From Acidimicrobiia bacterium (GTDB taxonomy: Bacteria > Acidobacteriota > Terriglobia > Bryobacterales > Bryobacteraceae), in assembly GCA_016871315.1 (NCBI GenBank), contig VFZE01000002.1, forward strand, positions 230,569-294,568: a stretch of DNA of 64,000 nucleotides. Reading direction: 5' to 3'. Positions 53,235 through 62,192 of this stretch are shown here, piece after piece (position 1 is the stretch's first letter; the number at the start of each line of letters is the position of its first letter). A model generated the notes under the pieces. That model saw only the letters and a program-made list of their open reading frames with translations. It ran no database searches and was not told where the DNA came from. The position numbers and the translations under genes were made by a program.

Positions 53235-54136
53235 TGAAAAATTTCCTGAACGTGTTTGTCCCCGCGGTAAACGTCGACAACAAGCTTCGGCTTCGGCGGT
53301 TCCTTCTTGGGCTCCGGCTTCGGCTCCTCGCCGGTCAGTTTGGCCCACTCGGCGCGATCCTTCAGATTCACCGGCGGCCGCGCCGCCAGGCCCCGCCGCG
53401 CGGAGCGGCTCAGCAGCATCGGCTCGATCTCTTCGATCAAGGCAGGAGAAGTGTTCTGTTGCGTGGAGCGGTCCATCGGGTTGCGCAGCGCCAGGCTGAT
53501 CTTGCCCTGGTTCTTGGCCAGCTCCAGTTTCTTCGCCTGCTCTGGCGTCACCATCAAAGTCGCGGTCTGGTTGGTGGGACGCGTGACGTTGGCCTTCGCC
53601 GCGCCTGCGGCTCCCGGCTGCTGGATCTCGGTGGTCCGCCCGACGCTCAGCACCACAACATCTTCCAGAAGATTCACCGTCAGCGCCTCCACCGGATTGC
53701 CGGTCTTGGTGAACAGCACATCCACGTGCGACCGCGGCTGTATCAACCCCGACGCTCCGCTGGCGTCGGTGAAGGCCACCGACACGGCGCGCATGCCCGG
53801 TTCGATCGTGGCTGCCACACCATCCACTCCGGTCAGCGAGGCAAGCCGCGTCGCGGTGACCGGCTCGTTCTCGTTGACAGGATAAAGCAGTGCGCGGCCG
53901 ATGGCTTCCTGCGCACCGCTCAGCGCGCCCTTCGGGATGTCCTTCTCCAGAAGCTTGACCAGTTTCAGATCGGCCTTGGCCAGTTTGGTTCCCGCGGGCA
54001 TGTCGCGCATGGCCGCGACGACGTCCACCGTCTTTTCCGTCTTCGGTGCCTTCGTTCTTGCGTACAGGAACCAAGTCAGCAGCGCCGCCGAGACCCAGGC
54101 GATGCCGAATATTGTCAGTAGCTTTTGACGATCCAT
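53231..54136 (-). CDS. cpaB: Tad pilus assembly protein CpaB/RcpC
   Basis: The 301-residue protein has one N-terminal membrane helix (FGIAWVSAALLTWFLYA) and then an SAF domain (VAAMRDMPAGTKLAKADLKL). The region up to about 200 matches RcpC (LIQPRSHVDVLFT, LLEDVVVLSVG). The C-terminal tail is rich in Pro and Lys (EEPKPEPKKEPPKPKLVVD). It is a periplasmic partner of the secretin. It overlaps cpaC by 4 bases. Confidence 0.9.
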   Translation of the reverse strand: MDRQKLLTIFGIAWVSAALLTWFLYARTKAPKTEKTVDVVAAMRDMPAGTKLAKADLKLVKLLEKDIPKGALSGAQEAIGRALLYPVNENEPVTATRLASLTGVDGVAATIEPGMRAVSVAFTDASGASGLIQPRSHVDVLFTKTGNPVEALTVNLLEDVVVLSVGRTTEIQQPGAAGAAKANVTRPTNQTATLMVTPEQAKKLELAKNQGKISLALRNPMDRSTQQNTSPALIEEIEPMLLSRSARRGLAARPPVNLKDRAEWAKLTGEEPKPEPKKEPPKPKLVVDVYRGDKHVQEIFQ

Positions 54137-54211
54137 TCCGTCGTGTCCTTGTTCGTGACGCCTATCCTGTGCTAAACCCCAGAATTCGCGTCAAGTTACG
54201 CCAATTCAAGC

Positions 54212-55741
54212 TTATGGAGCGGCCAGCAACGTGGCTGTCCGGTCTGTATGCAGCTTCTTCCAGCCTGCAGCCTCTAGCGCGGCGACCAGCGAGTAGTCGT
54301 TGGGAAGCAAGGCGTGGGTGAAACCATAATATGTTACCTTTTCTTGCCACCCCGGTCGAACCTGCACCAGCCGGATGTAGTCTTTCATGAACTGAACCCC
54401 GTAGAAGTCGCTGCGACCGTCGAAAAAAACCTTGCGCCCCCCGGAAAACCGGTAGATCAGGTAGCCGCCGTATTTGTCCGGGTGCAGGATTCTCGCCGGC
54501 TCCGGCAACTGCTCCACTTGCTCTGCCGCGCCCACCGGAAACTGATCCGGAGGGAAGCCCGTGCGCGCGCGAACACGTGGGGCCTGCAAAACGACGAAGG
54601 CCAGTGCCAGCGCCAGTGGCGCGGTAAGATAGCCGCCCAATCGCCCATCGATGGCGCCCAGGTTCCCGCCATACCGCAGGAAAGTTTGAATACGCCTCCG
54701 CAACCCTTCGCGCAAGCCTGACGCCTCGCGCAGCGCTTCGCAGAGGGCGCCGTTGGCCAGCGGCAAAACCGCTAGCGCAACCAGCGGCAGCACCCGCGCG
54801 CTGCGCAGCGCCGCCCCAATCAGCATCGCCGATACAAGAAAATGGGCCAGCTTGCCCTGCGTCAACGCCAGTACGCAACCGAGTCCGGCCAGAGCCACCG
54901 TGAGCAGTATCTGATATGCGCCCTCGGCGTGGAAGTTGAAGCTTTGGAATTCCCCAACACGTTCCAACAGTTCCGTGTTGGAAAGGTAGGCAAACAGGTG
55001 GACGTGCAGCTGCCAGCCGTAAGGGTTCAGCAGGCTGCCTGCCGCCGAAGCCAGCGCCATTGCCGCAAACCAGCCAGGCGAGCCAGCCCGTTCGCGGTCC
55101 TCCCAAATCCATCCCGAGCAGAGATGGCCCGCTGCGTAGAGCAGGCACAACAGCGGCAGGAAGAAGAAGCTGGCATGCAGGTTCGCCCATAACGCCGATA
55201 GAAAGGCCACTGCCGCCGCATGCCGCCATTGGAAACGTCCAGGTGCCCGCTCGGCGATCCACAGCCACCCCAGCAGCAGAATCCAGCTGAATACGTGCGG
55301 CCGCGCCAGCCAGTGAATGTTCACCGTGGAAAGCATCGGCGAGGCCATCGCGCAGGCCAACAGAAAATCCCCTCCCGCTGCCCAGTGCAGCCGGAACCAC
55401 AACCAGGTGCACGCGCCGATGGCCGCAAGATAGAGCAAGGCCACCCCGCCTGGCCCGCCCGCTCGATGCGCGGCGCCCATCAACACGTCGGCGCCCCACT
55501 CCCAGGCTACCCACGGCTGACCGGCTTTGGTGAACGAGTATGGATCATGTGTCGGCAGGCGTCCCTCGGCAAGGATCGCTTCCCCGGTCCGGATGTGCCA
55601 GCCGGTGTCGGAATCGCGAAACAGCTTGCTTGGACCATCAAATAGCAATATGGCGAACAGCAGTGTAAACACGGCCCCGGCCGTGGCTAGATCGGGCATC
55701 AGCCAGCGCCGGGCCAGTTGCGACACAACTCCCGTTGCCAC
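54212..55741 (-). CDS. Multispanning membrane protein in Tad locus
   Basis: The 509-residue protein has about ten predicted helices, an N-terminal motif (FRDSDTGWHIRTGEAILAEG) with DPYSFTKAGQPWVAWEWGAD, which recalls GT-C glycosyltransferases of the PMT type, and a C-terminal soluble domain (ARILHPDKYGGYLIYRFSGG, KVFFDGRSDFYG). It lies between the pilin gene and cpaB. Glycosylation of pilin or another pilus part is possible but only inferred. A GTG at 55741 is used as start; ATG 55699 is an alternative, and neither has a good ribosome binding site. Confidence 0.7.
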   Translation of the reverse strand: MATGVVSQLARRWLMPDLATAGAVFTLLFAILLFDGPSKLFRDSDTGWHIRTGEAILAEGRLPTHDPYSFTKAGQPWVAWEWGADVLMGAAHRAGGPGGVALLYLAAIGACTWLWFRLHWAAGGDFLLACAMASPMLSTVNIHWLARPHVFSWILLLGWLWIAERAPGRFQWRHAAAVAFLSALWANLHASFFFLPLLCLLYAAGHLCSGWIWEDRERAGSPGWFAAMALASAAGSLLNPYGWQLHVHLFAYLSNTELLERVGEFQSFNFHAEGAYQILLTVALAGLGCVLALTQGKLAHFLVSAMLIGAALRSARVLPLVALAVLPLANGALCEALREASGLREGLRRRIQTFLRYGGNLGAIDGRLGGYLTAPLALALAFVVLQAPRVRARTGFPPDQFPVGAAEQVEQLPEPARILHPDKYGGYLIYRFSGGRKVFFDGRSDFYGVQFMKDYIRLVQVRPGWQEKVTYYGFTHALLPNDYSLVAALEAAGWKKLHTDRTATLLAAP

Positions 55742-55769
55742 CGTTCAGGTTCGGGCCGTGGCGAGGCGG

Positions 55770-55955
55770 CTACTGGCCGGCCGCGCCGATGCTGGCCAGA
55801 CCTTCCGTGATGCTCGAGTAGAGGCTGACGACCGCTTGCGAGAGCTGGTTCACCGTGACGATCAGAGCCAGGCCGACCGCGGCTACGATCAAGGCGTATT
55901 CCACCAGGTCCTGCCCTTGCTCATCTCTCCACAAACTGAGAGTGAATTGTTTCAT
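55770..55955 (-). CDS. flp: Flp-family type IVb pilin
   Basis: The 61-residue prepilin has the leader MKQFTLSLWRDEQG; cleavage is expected after Gly14, which makes Glu the fifth residue of the mature protein (QDLVEYALI). One hydrophobic helix (IVAAVGLALIVTVNQLS) and a short soluble tail follow. It is the only pilin of this size seen in the locus, so it is the likely main subunit. The needed prepilin peptidase gene is not in the window. Confidence 0.9.
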   Translation of the reverse strand: MKQFTLSLWRDEQGQDLVEYALIVAAVGLALIVTVNQLSQAVVSLYSSITEGLASIGAAGQ

Positions 55956-56018
55956 CCTGATTCTCCTAAGTTCATTTAACCCGGCGGCCCGGCCTGGGTT
56001 TTGGTTACCCGGCGGCGG

Positions 56019-56978
56019 CTACTGCCTGGACGGCGCCGAACCTTCCGGGGTTAAAAAGACCTTTTCCATGGTTGCCGCCACGCGGCCCCAAAACGTTTTG
56101 GGCGGTTCGCGTTCGATCACCGCCGGTTTCCCATCCAACTCCGCCACAAGTGCCAGGTTCCGCAGCGCTGCCGGGTGATCTGGCTTATATCCTAGCGCGA
56201 TCTTCAGCTCCCGGCGAGCCTCCTGGTACTGGCGCTGCTCGATCAGTACTGCCGCCATGTTGCTGTGCGCTGTCGCCGGATCAGACTGCGACTGCCACTG
56301 CAGCACCGCCTGCTGCGGATCGGCCGCCAGAGCTAGCCCTAGGTTGTTCCGCGCCACCTCGTTGCGCGGCTCCAGTTCCAGCGCCTTGCGGAACTCCGCC
56401 GCCGCCTCCCCGGCGCGCTTCTGCATCAGTAAGTTATGGCCCAAGTTGTTGTGAAGAGATGCCTTCGGTGGCGTGGAATGGCCAACCGCCTGGCGGTGGT
56501 GTTTCTCCCCGCTTTGCCAATCGCCCAGTTCATCCTGGATGATTCCCGCCCAGGCGTGCATTTCGGCATGGTTGGCATGCGCATTCAGAAACCGCCCCGC
56601 GCTCTGCGTGGCTTCCCTCCGCAGCCCTTGCCCGCGCAAGGCTCGCACCAGCCGCAGTTGCAGTTCCGCGTTATCCGGAAACCGCGCCACCGCCAGCCGG
56701 TAATGCTCCAGCGCCACTTCCGGGAAGCCTTTCGCCTGGTAGCTTTCCGCCAATTCGATGCGGATTGCCGGATTCTCCGGATCGGCCGCCATCCTGGCCC
56801 GAAGCTGTCTAAGCTCGATGTCCCCCTCGCCTGCGTCTATGGCGTTGACGATCTGCCGGTTCATCATGCTTGCCACCGCCGTGGTGGGCGTCGGCGCCCG
56901 CCGTGCCTGCCTGCTGCGCTGCGCACAGGAGACCGTCAACAAAACCGCCGCTCCAACCACCCCCACTGTTGCCTTCAT
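56019..56978 (-). CDS. TadD-like TPR lipoprotein
   Basis: The 319-residue protein starts at ATG 56978 (MKATVGVVGAAVLLTVSC), with a lipobox whose Cys18 would carry the lipid. From about 75 on, five or more TPR repeats follow (AIRIELAESYQAKGFPEVAL, ASLHNNLGHNLLMQKRAGEA, NMAAVLIEQRQYQEARRELK). It resembles TadD-type pilotins that help secretin assembly. Its ATG overlaps the stop of the DUF192 gene (ATGA). Confidence 0.8.
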   Translation of the reverse strand: MKATVGVVGAAVLLTVSCAQRSRQARRAPTPTTAVASMMNRQIVNAIDAGEGDIELRQLRARMAADPENPAIRIELAESYQAKGFPEVALEHYRLAVARFPDNAELQLRLVRALRGQGLRREATQSAGRFLNAHANHAEMHAWAGIIQDELGDWQSGEKHHRQAVGHSTPPKASLHNNLGHNLLMQKRAGEAAAEFRKALELEPRNEVARNNLGLALAADPQQAVLQWQSQSDPATAHSNMAAVLIEQRQYQEARRELKIALGYKPDHPAALRNLALVAELDGKPAVIEREPPKTFWGRVAATMEKVFLTPEGSAPSRQ

Positions 56979-57343
56979 AGGTTCTCGAACTCCAACTGAT
57001 CGCCTTTCTCCGTACCCGTCTTCTCCAGCGTCCCGGCCGGCAACTCCAGCACCGAACTCGCCGTCAGGCAGATCGAGATCCGCCGTTTGGCCATGTCCCG
57101 CCGTTGCTTTTTCACAACTCTTTTCTTGCTTAGGAACAAAACATCGATCGCGAACTTCATTCCGAATGTGTGAATCGCTTCGCAGGGAACGATCCACAGG
57201 CCCTCGCCTTCCGGAAGGCTCTCGTGTTTCAGGAGCCCGGTCCTGCGAAGCTGGCTCGTATTGGCCACCGCGGCGCGCTCGGCCAGAATCGCGTTTCTGG
57301 TCCTGTTGTATACCTTGATGGCCAGCGTTCCTCCATTAAACAC
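56975..57343 (-). CDS. DUF192 family protein
   Basis: The 122-residue protein matches DUF192: VYNRTRNAILAERAAVANTS, GLWIVPCEAIHTFGMKFAID, VLFLSKKRVVKKQR and VLELPAGTLEKTG. The family is widespread and its function is not settled. Here it is the first gene of the Tad locus, read from GTG 57343 with AAGGGG upstream. No signal peptide is seen, while many DUF192 proteins are exported. Confidence 0.85.
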   Translation of the reverse strand: MFNGGTLAIKVYNRTRNAILAERAAVANTSQLRRTGLLKHESLPEGEGLWIVPCEAIHTFGMKFAIDVLFLSKKRVVKKQRRDMAKRRISICLTASSVLELPAGTLEKTGTEKGDQLEFENL

Positions 57344-57415
57344 CCCCTTGTACTATTTGTCGCGCTGCTTACGGAACTTGGAAGGGTGGGAAGGGTTTAG
57401 GGTATCGTACTAGAG

Positions 57416-60382
57416 ATGCCTTTGCAATCAACATTAAAGACGTTTCATATCTGCCTCCTCTTCGCCGTCCTATTTTTCCTCGCCGCACCGCCTCTTTCGG
57501 CTCAGCCTGGCCTTCCAGGGGCCGGAGGCGGTGTCATGACACTGACTGGCAATGCCCTCGGTGCCATCCTTCCCGCCAGCGGTAGCCCTTCGGATCTGAT
57601 CCTGGATGAATCGCGCGGCCGGCTCTATCTGATTCAGTCCGGCGCCAACCAGGTATTCATCTACAACTACGTCGAGCGGCGCTTTGAAGGCAGAATCGAT
57701 GTCGGCGTCTTCCCCGTATCGGCCGCCCTTTCCATGGACAACCGCTTCCTCTACGTCTCCAACGTGCAAAGCTCATCGATCAGCGTCATCAATCTCGACA
57801 TGGACCGCGTCGTGCAAACGCTCAGCCTCCCGGCCAGGCCCGAGGGCGTCGAAACAGGTTTCGATGGACGCGTTCTCATCACCACCCAGGGCAGCGGTGT
57901 GGGCAATACCCTCAATACGCTTTTGATTTTCGATCCCTCCCAGGAGGCACTGTTGCAGCTGGCGCCGGTGCCTTCCCCTCCTGCATTGAACACCCCGGCC
58001 CCGTTGCCGGCGGTCTTCGCCGGACGCCCGGCGACAGCCTTTCCCGGCAAACTCCTGCGCACCCCCGACGGCCAGTTCATTATCGGCATGGTGGCCATCA
58101 ACCAGCAGAACAACAGCGCCCTCACCACGCTGTTTGTCTACGAAGTCGCCTCCGGAACCGTGGTCCGGAATCGTACCGTCACCGGACAATCCACGGTCCT
58201 GTCCATCGCCCCGGACGGCTCCAAATTCATGGCCGGCTCCACCCTGTATGAAACCGCCACCCTCAACGTACTCGCCCAGCAAAGCACGGCCAATCTGCCT
58301 TTCCTCATCGTACAGGGCAACAACAATCCCGCCATCAGCCTCCAGCGCAACTTTGGCGGCAGCTTCTTCAGCATCGACGGCCAGACAATCTACTCCGCCT
58401 TCAACATCGGCGGCAATAACTTGAATGACCGCCCTGAGGCGGAAGCGCTATTCGTCAGCAGTTCCAAGAACCTGGCCGTGCGCCTCGGAATCAGACTTAC
58501 CGAGACGGTGCTCGGCAAGATGGTCGCCACCGCCGACGGCGCTGATCTGTACGCTATTTCCGAATCCGGCATCCTGCACATCCCCATCGGCAAGCTCCTG
58601 GAGTTTCCCATCCTCCAGCCGGAGACCAACCAGGTCTTTCTCGCCATCGATCCCTGCAACAAGGGCGTCGCAAGGGCTTCCCTGAAAGTGAACAACCTCG
58701 GCGGCGGCAAAGCCACCTTCAGCGTGCCCATCGTCACCACCGCTCTCGTCACCGAGGTCACTACCGGCCTCGCTCCGGCCACTGTCAATTTCGTCATGGA
58801 GCCTGGACGCACCGCCGTTCGGCGGCTGGCCGGAACCAATATGTTCACCGGCGTGGGCGGCGGCGCGGGCGCGCCCATCAACGTCACCCTGGTCTCGCGC
58901 GAGGCCATCAACTTCCCCAACACCGTTCGCGTCTACATGAATTTTCGCGACCCCGACCAGCGTGGCGTCATCTACCCCGTTCCCACAACCCTTGCCAACA
59001 ACGAGGGTCTACATGAGCTGATTCTGGATGAGCCGCGTGGACGGCTGTACATTTCCAATTCCGGATTCAATCGCGTGGAAGTGTTCGACACCCGGAGGTT
59101 GCGTTTCCTCGAACCGATTGAAGTCGGCCAGTTGCCTCGCTCGATGACCCGCTCGCTCGATGGCAGCACTCTTTATGTCGGCAACTCAGGCGGCGAATCA
59201 GTCTCCATTGTCGATCTCGATGCGCGGCGCGAGATCGGGCGCATCGACTTCCCCCCCATTCCCCGCGCCGGCACACAGCAGGTGATCCGCCCACTGGCTC
59301 TCGCGATGAGTCTTTCCGGTTTGCAGATCGTGATGTCCAACGGTACCTTGTGGCGTGTCATCGGCAATTCCGCCAGCCCGCGGCCCGCCAGCTCCATCGT
59401 CAGTCCCACTAGCAACACCACCGCCTTACCCGCTCCGGCCCAGTACTCGTTGGCCCAAACCCCAGGTGGCGAGTTCCTTGTCGCTCTCGCTGGCAACGGC
59501 AACGCTTTCCTTTTTGACGGTCTCGCCGACAACTTCACCACCGGCCGCACCATCAACCAGAACCCCATCCAGAGCTACTACGGTCCCGCCGTCGGCGCCT
59601 CCAGCGGCGCTTTCTTCGCTGTCAACGGCCTGATCCTCAGCCCCGCCCTCTCCATCATCGGAGGCGTCGAGCGGCCGGGCCAGGTCCAGTTTGGTCCTCC
59701 CGCGCAGCCTGGCCAGCCGCCGACCCAAACCACCGTCAGCGCCGGCCAGCGCCATATCCAATCGGTCTCTCCCATCAGCGAAACCCACTTCGTGCGCATG
59801 ACCCTCCCTGTTCGCCAGAACATCAACTCCGTCACCCGCGATGATCCGCGCGCCGTCATTGAGATGGTCGACATCCGCACCGGCGCCGAAACCGTCGTTG
59901 CCGTCGCCCCCGACAATCCCCAGTTCATGGCCTTCGGCACGGCCCGCATCAGCGTTCCTGCACGTCAGATGGTGGTCGATTCCCGCGGCATCGCCTATGC
60001 CATCGGCCTTTCCGGTCTCAGCGTCGTTCCCCTTCAGCAGGGCGGCGCCCAATCCCGTCCCCAAATCGCCTCCGGCAGCCGCGGCATCGTCAATGCCAAC
60101 ACCGGCACCACCTTATTTACCCCGGGAGCCTTCATCACCGTCAACGGCGGCAACCTCGCCGAAACCGCCGTCGCCGATCAACTGCCTCTGCCCACCGTCA
60201 TGGGCGGCTCCTGTGTCACCCTGAGTGACGTGCCCCTGCCGCTGTTGCAAACCAACTCCGGCCAGATCACCGCCCAGATCCCCGATGATCTTCGGCCCGG
60301 CGTCTACGTTGCGCAGGTCCGCAGCCTCGCTACCGCCACCCAGTCCGATCCCGTCGTCGTTACCGTGCAGAGGCCGCAGTAG
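57416..60382 (+). CDS. Large secreted beta-propeller (YncE-like) protein with TIGR03437-like C-terminus
   Basis: The 988-residue protein has a signal peptide (LLFAVLFFLAAPPLSAQ), two propeller regions with YncE-like repeats (about 50-330: DESRGRLYLIQSGANQVFIY, MDNRFLYVSNVQSSSISVIN; about 530-790: DEPRGRLYISNSGFNRVEVF, SLDGSTLYVGNSGGESVSIV), and an end domain (VNANTGTTLFTPGAFITVNG) of the type found in Solibacter. The two halves look like an internal duplication. It is divergent from the Tad locus with 72 bases between. Its role is unknown; adhesion or substrate binding is possible. Confidence 0.75.
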   Translation: MPLQSTLKTFHICLLFAVLFFLAAPPLSAQPGLPGAGGGVMTLTGNALGAILPASGSPSDLILDESRGRLYLIQSGANQVFIYNYVERRFEGRIDVGVFPVSAALSMDNRFLYVSNVQSSSISVINLDMDRVVQTLSLPARPEGVETGFDGRVLITTQGSGVGNTLNTLLIFDPSQEALLQLAPVPSPPALNTPAPLPAVFAGRPATAFPGKLLRTPDGQFIIGMVAINQQNNSALTTLFVYEVASGTVVRNRTVTGQSTVLSIAPDGSKFMAGSTLYETATLNVLAQQSTANLPFLIVQGNNNPAISLQRNFGGSFFSIDGQTIYSAFNIGGNNLNDRPEAEALFVSSSKNLAVRLGIRLTETVLGKMVATADGADLYAISESGILHIPIGKLLEFPILQPETNQVFLAIDPCNKGVARASLKVNNLGGGKATFSVPIVTTALVTEVTTGLAPATVNFVMEPGRTAVRRLAGTNMFTGVGGGAGAPINVTLVSREAINFPNTVRVYMNFRDPDQRGVIYPVPTTLANNEGLHELILDEPRGRLYISNSGFNRVEVFDTRRLRFLEPIEVGQLPRSMTRSLDGSTLYVGNSGGESVSIVDLDARREIGRIDFPPIPRAGTQQVIRPLALAMSLSGLQIVMSNGTLWRVIGNSASPRPASSIVSPTSNTTALPAPAQYSLAQTPGGEFLVALAGNGNAFLFDGLADNFTTGRTINQNPIQSYYGPAVGASSGAFFAVNGLILSPALSIIGGVERPGQVQFGPPAQPGQPPTQTTVSAGQRHIQSVSPISETHFVRMTLPVRQNINSVTRDDPRAVIEMVDIRTGAETVVAVAPDNPQFMAFGTARISVPARQMVVDSRGIAYAIGLSGLSVVPLQQGGAQSRPQIASGSRGIVNANTGTTLFTPGAFITVNGGNLAETAVADQLPLPTVMGGSCVTLSDVPLPLLQTNSGQITAQIPDDLRPGVYVAQVRSLATATQSDPVVVTVQRPQ

Positions 60383-60484
60383 CCCGTCGCTAAGTCACAG
60401 GAGACTAGCGGAGAGTAACGCGCTCAGGTGATTTAGAATCAAATGATTGCAACTCCGGGGTAGTTGTGCTCAGATAGGTGGAAG

Positions 60485-61096
60485 ATGAACGGGGTTGGGC
60501 TGTCGCCGGCACGGGCTGAGGTGAAATCTCACCTGGAAGATATCCTTGCCTCGCCCGTTTTCAAGCGCGCCGAGCGGCAATCCCTGCTGCTTTCCTACGT
60601 CGTCAATCACACCCTTGCCGGGAACACCGGAGCCGTGCGGGAGGCCAGCATCGGCGTCGACGTCTATGGCCGCCCGACCGACTTCGACCCCCGCGAAGAT
60701 ACCTTCGTTCGCGTGGAAGCCTCCCGCCTCCGAACCCGCCTGCTTGAGTATTACGAATCTGACGGCAAAAACGACCAGACCACCCTCGAAACCTGCCGCG
60801 CCGGCATGGCCGCCAAGGATGATCTGCGCATCGTCGCCAACTGTTCCGGCTTTCACAGCCTGATGGGCAACCACGAAATCTGCAGCGCCCTTTTTCGCGA
60901 TGCCGTCCGTAACCATCCCAGGCAGGAGTTGGCCTGGCGCATGCGCTGCGAGCAGCACTACCGCGCCAACCGTTATCAGGAGGTCTCATGCCCATTCTCG
61001 TCTTGCTGTTTGCGCCCCTGCTCAGCGCAGCCACCTTGTCCGTTTCCCCGGAGACCATCTTTGACTGCGTCAATGGCCTCGGACGTGCCGCCCTGA
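60485..61096 (+). CDS. Truncated regulatory N-terminal module protein
   Basis: The 203-residue protein starts at ATG 60485 behind AGGTGG. Residues about 10-90 (SHLEDILASPVFKRAERQSL, VYGRPTDFDPREDTFVRVEA, SRLRTRLLEYYESDG) match the N-terminal module found in many large TPR or cyclase-type regulatory proteins. The usual effector or TPR domain is missing. A short middle part (NHEICSALFRDAVRNHPRQE) looks like one TPR-like repeat. Its last 36 codons overlap the start of the next gene, so it may be a remnant whose stop was lost. Confidence 0.6.
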   Translation: MNGVGLSPARAEVKSHLEDILASPVFKRAERQSLLLSYVVNHTLAGNTGAVREASIGVDVYGRPTDFDPREDTFVRVEASRLRTRLLEYYESDGKNDQTTLETCRAGMAAKDDLRIVANCSGFHSLMGNHEICSALFRDAVRNHPRQELAWRMRCEQHYRANRYQEVSCPFSSCCLRPCSAQPPCPFPRRPSLTASMASDVPP

Positions 61097-62163
61097 AATG
61101 GTCTGAAGGCGGCGGCGCCGTCGATCTTCGGGTCGGCTCCCCCACGGGACCTTCGCTCACCGGCCTTACCGGGCCCGAAGGCGAATCGATCACCGGGGAC
61201 TGGGTTACCGACGGAATGCGCTTCTTCCTGGTCAGCGAACAGGGCAGCATACTGGCCTCCCTCACCGCTCGTGTCCGCTGTGGCGGAACGCTATCCACTG
61301 TCGACCCCGGTCTGAAAACCGGCAGCTACTTTCCCCTCCAGACCGGCAACAGCTGGATCTACCGGCAAAGCACACGCACGGTAACTTCCAGCTACCTCAT
61401 CCGCACCATCACTCACACCGAGGAGCTTGGCGGCAAGACCTATTACGCCGTTTCAGGAGGAGGCTCGGTGGCGTTGCGCCTGCGCGGCGATGCCGACGGG
61501 CGGCTCTGGCGCTTCACCGGAACTGCATCCAGTCCTTCCGAGGCATTGCTGCTCCCATCAGCTGCCACCAGGATCACTCCTTACCAGGGGCCGCTTGGCT
61601 CTTTTGATGACGCCGTCACGGTTACGGGGGGCGATCCACTGCTCCGCACCGAAGATGTTTATGTGCGGGGCATCGGTCCTGTTCGCAGCGAATCCAGATT
61701 GCTCACCGGCTCTTCCGGTGGCTTCACCTCCGGCCTGGAACTCGTCGAAGCACGCCTCGACGGCGGCCTCCGCTTGCTGCTGCCCATGCCTCGCCTCTCA
61801 ATATCGGTCGAACGCACTTCGCTCGACGTTACCGGCCGCAACGTCACCAACTGCGCCGTACCATCCTACTGCGTAGCCTGCTTCGGCGATCCCAGGTACA
61901 GGCCCTGCGCCAGGGCGCGACTGGAAGCCGGTGCCTCCGCAACCTACACCGTAGACTTGGAACTGGTGGATGCAGGCGGGCAGGTTGCATTTCGCGCCCC
62001 AGCCATCGGTCCCCAGACCAGCGATCTGCTCGCCTATGTTCAACTTCAGCTCTATTCTCAGCCGGACGTTCCGCTCGCACCGGGCCTCTATACCCTGCAT
62101 GGCCGTCTGCGCAGTGGCGCCGATCTCCTCGCCGCCTCCTCCATTCAACTGCGCATCGAGTAA
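60988..62163 (+). CDS. Secreted hypothetical protein
   Basis: The 391-residue protein has a short signal peptide (MPILVLLFAPLLSA) and AGGAGG 5 bases before ATG 60988. The first 100 residues have an Ig-like pattern, and TGNSWIYRQSTRTVTSSYLI looks like a beta domain seen in acidobacterial secreted proteins. Cys pairs (NCAVPSYCVACFGDPRYRPC) stand near residue 295-312. The family is not recognised. It lies before phoD with 29 bases between. Confidence 0.65.
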   Translation: MPILVLLFAPLLSAATLSVSPETIFDCVNGLGRAALKWSEGGGAVDLRVGSPTGPSLTGLTGPEGESITGDWVTDGMRFFLVSEQGSILASLTARVRCGGTLSTVDPGLKTGSYFPLQTGNSWIYRQSTRTVTSSYLIRTITHTEELGGKTYYAVSGGGSVALRLRGDADGRLWRFTGTASSPSEALLLPSAATRITPYQGPLGSFDDAVTVTGGDPLLRTEDVYVRGIGPVRSESRLLTGSSGGFTSGLELVEARLDGGLRLLLPMPRLSISVERTSLDVTGRNVTNCAVPSYCVACFGDPRYRPCARARLEAGASATYTVDLELVDAGGQVAFRAPAIGPQTSDLLAYVQLQLYSQPDVPLAPGLYTLHGRLRSGADLLAASSIQLRIE

Positions 62164-62192
62164 ACCGCCCGAAGCCTGATACACTCTACCGG

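Noticed and set aside
53235..54074. N-terminal extension of the secretin frame upstream of 53234
   Set aside because: It lies inside cpaB in another frame, and the signal peptide at 53234 with the ATGA overlap marks the real start.
54162..55514. Open frame of 450 codons on the minus strand in a second frame
   Set aside because: It overlaps the membrane protein gene at 54212-55741, whose frame gives regular membrane helices and known motifs; this one is Gly/Arg-rich.
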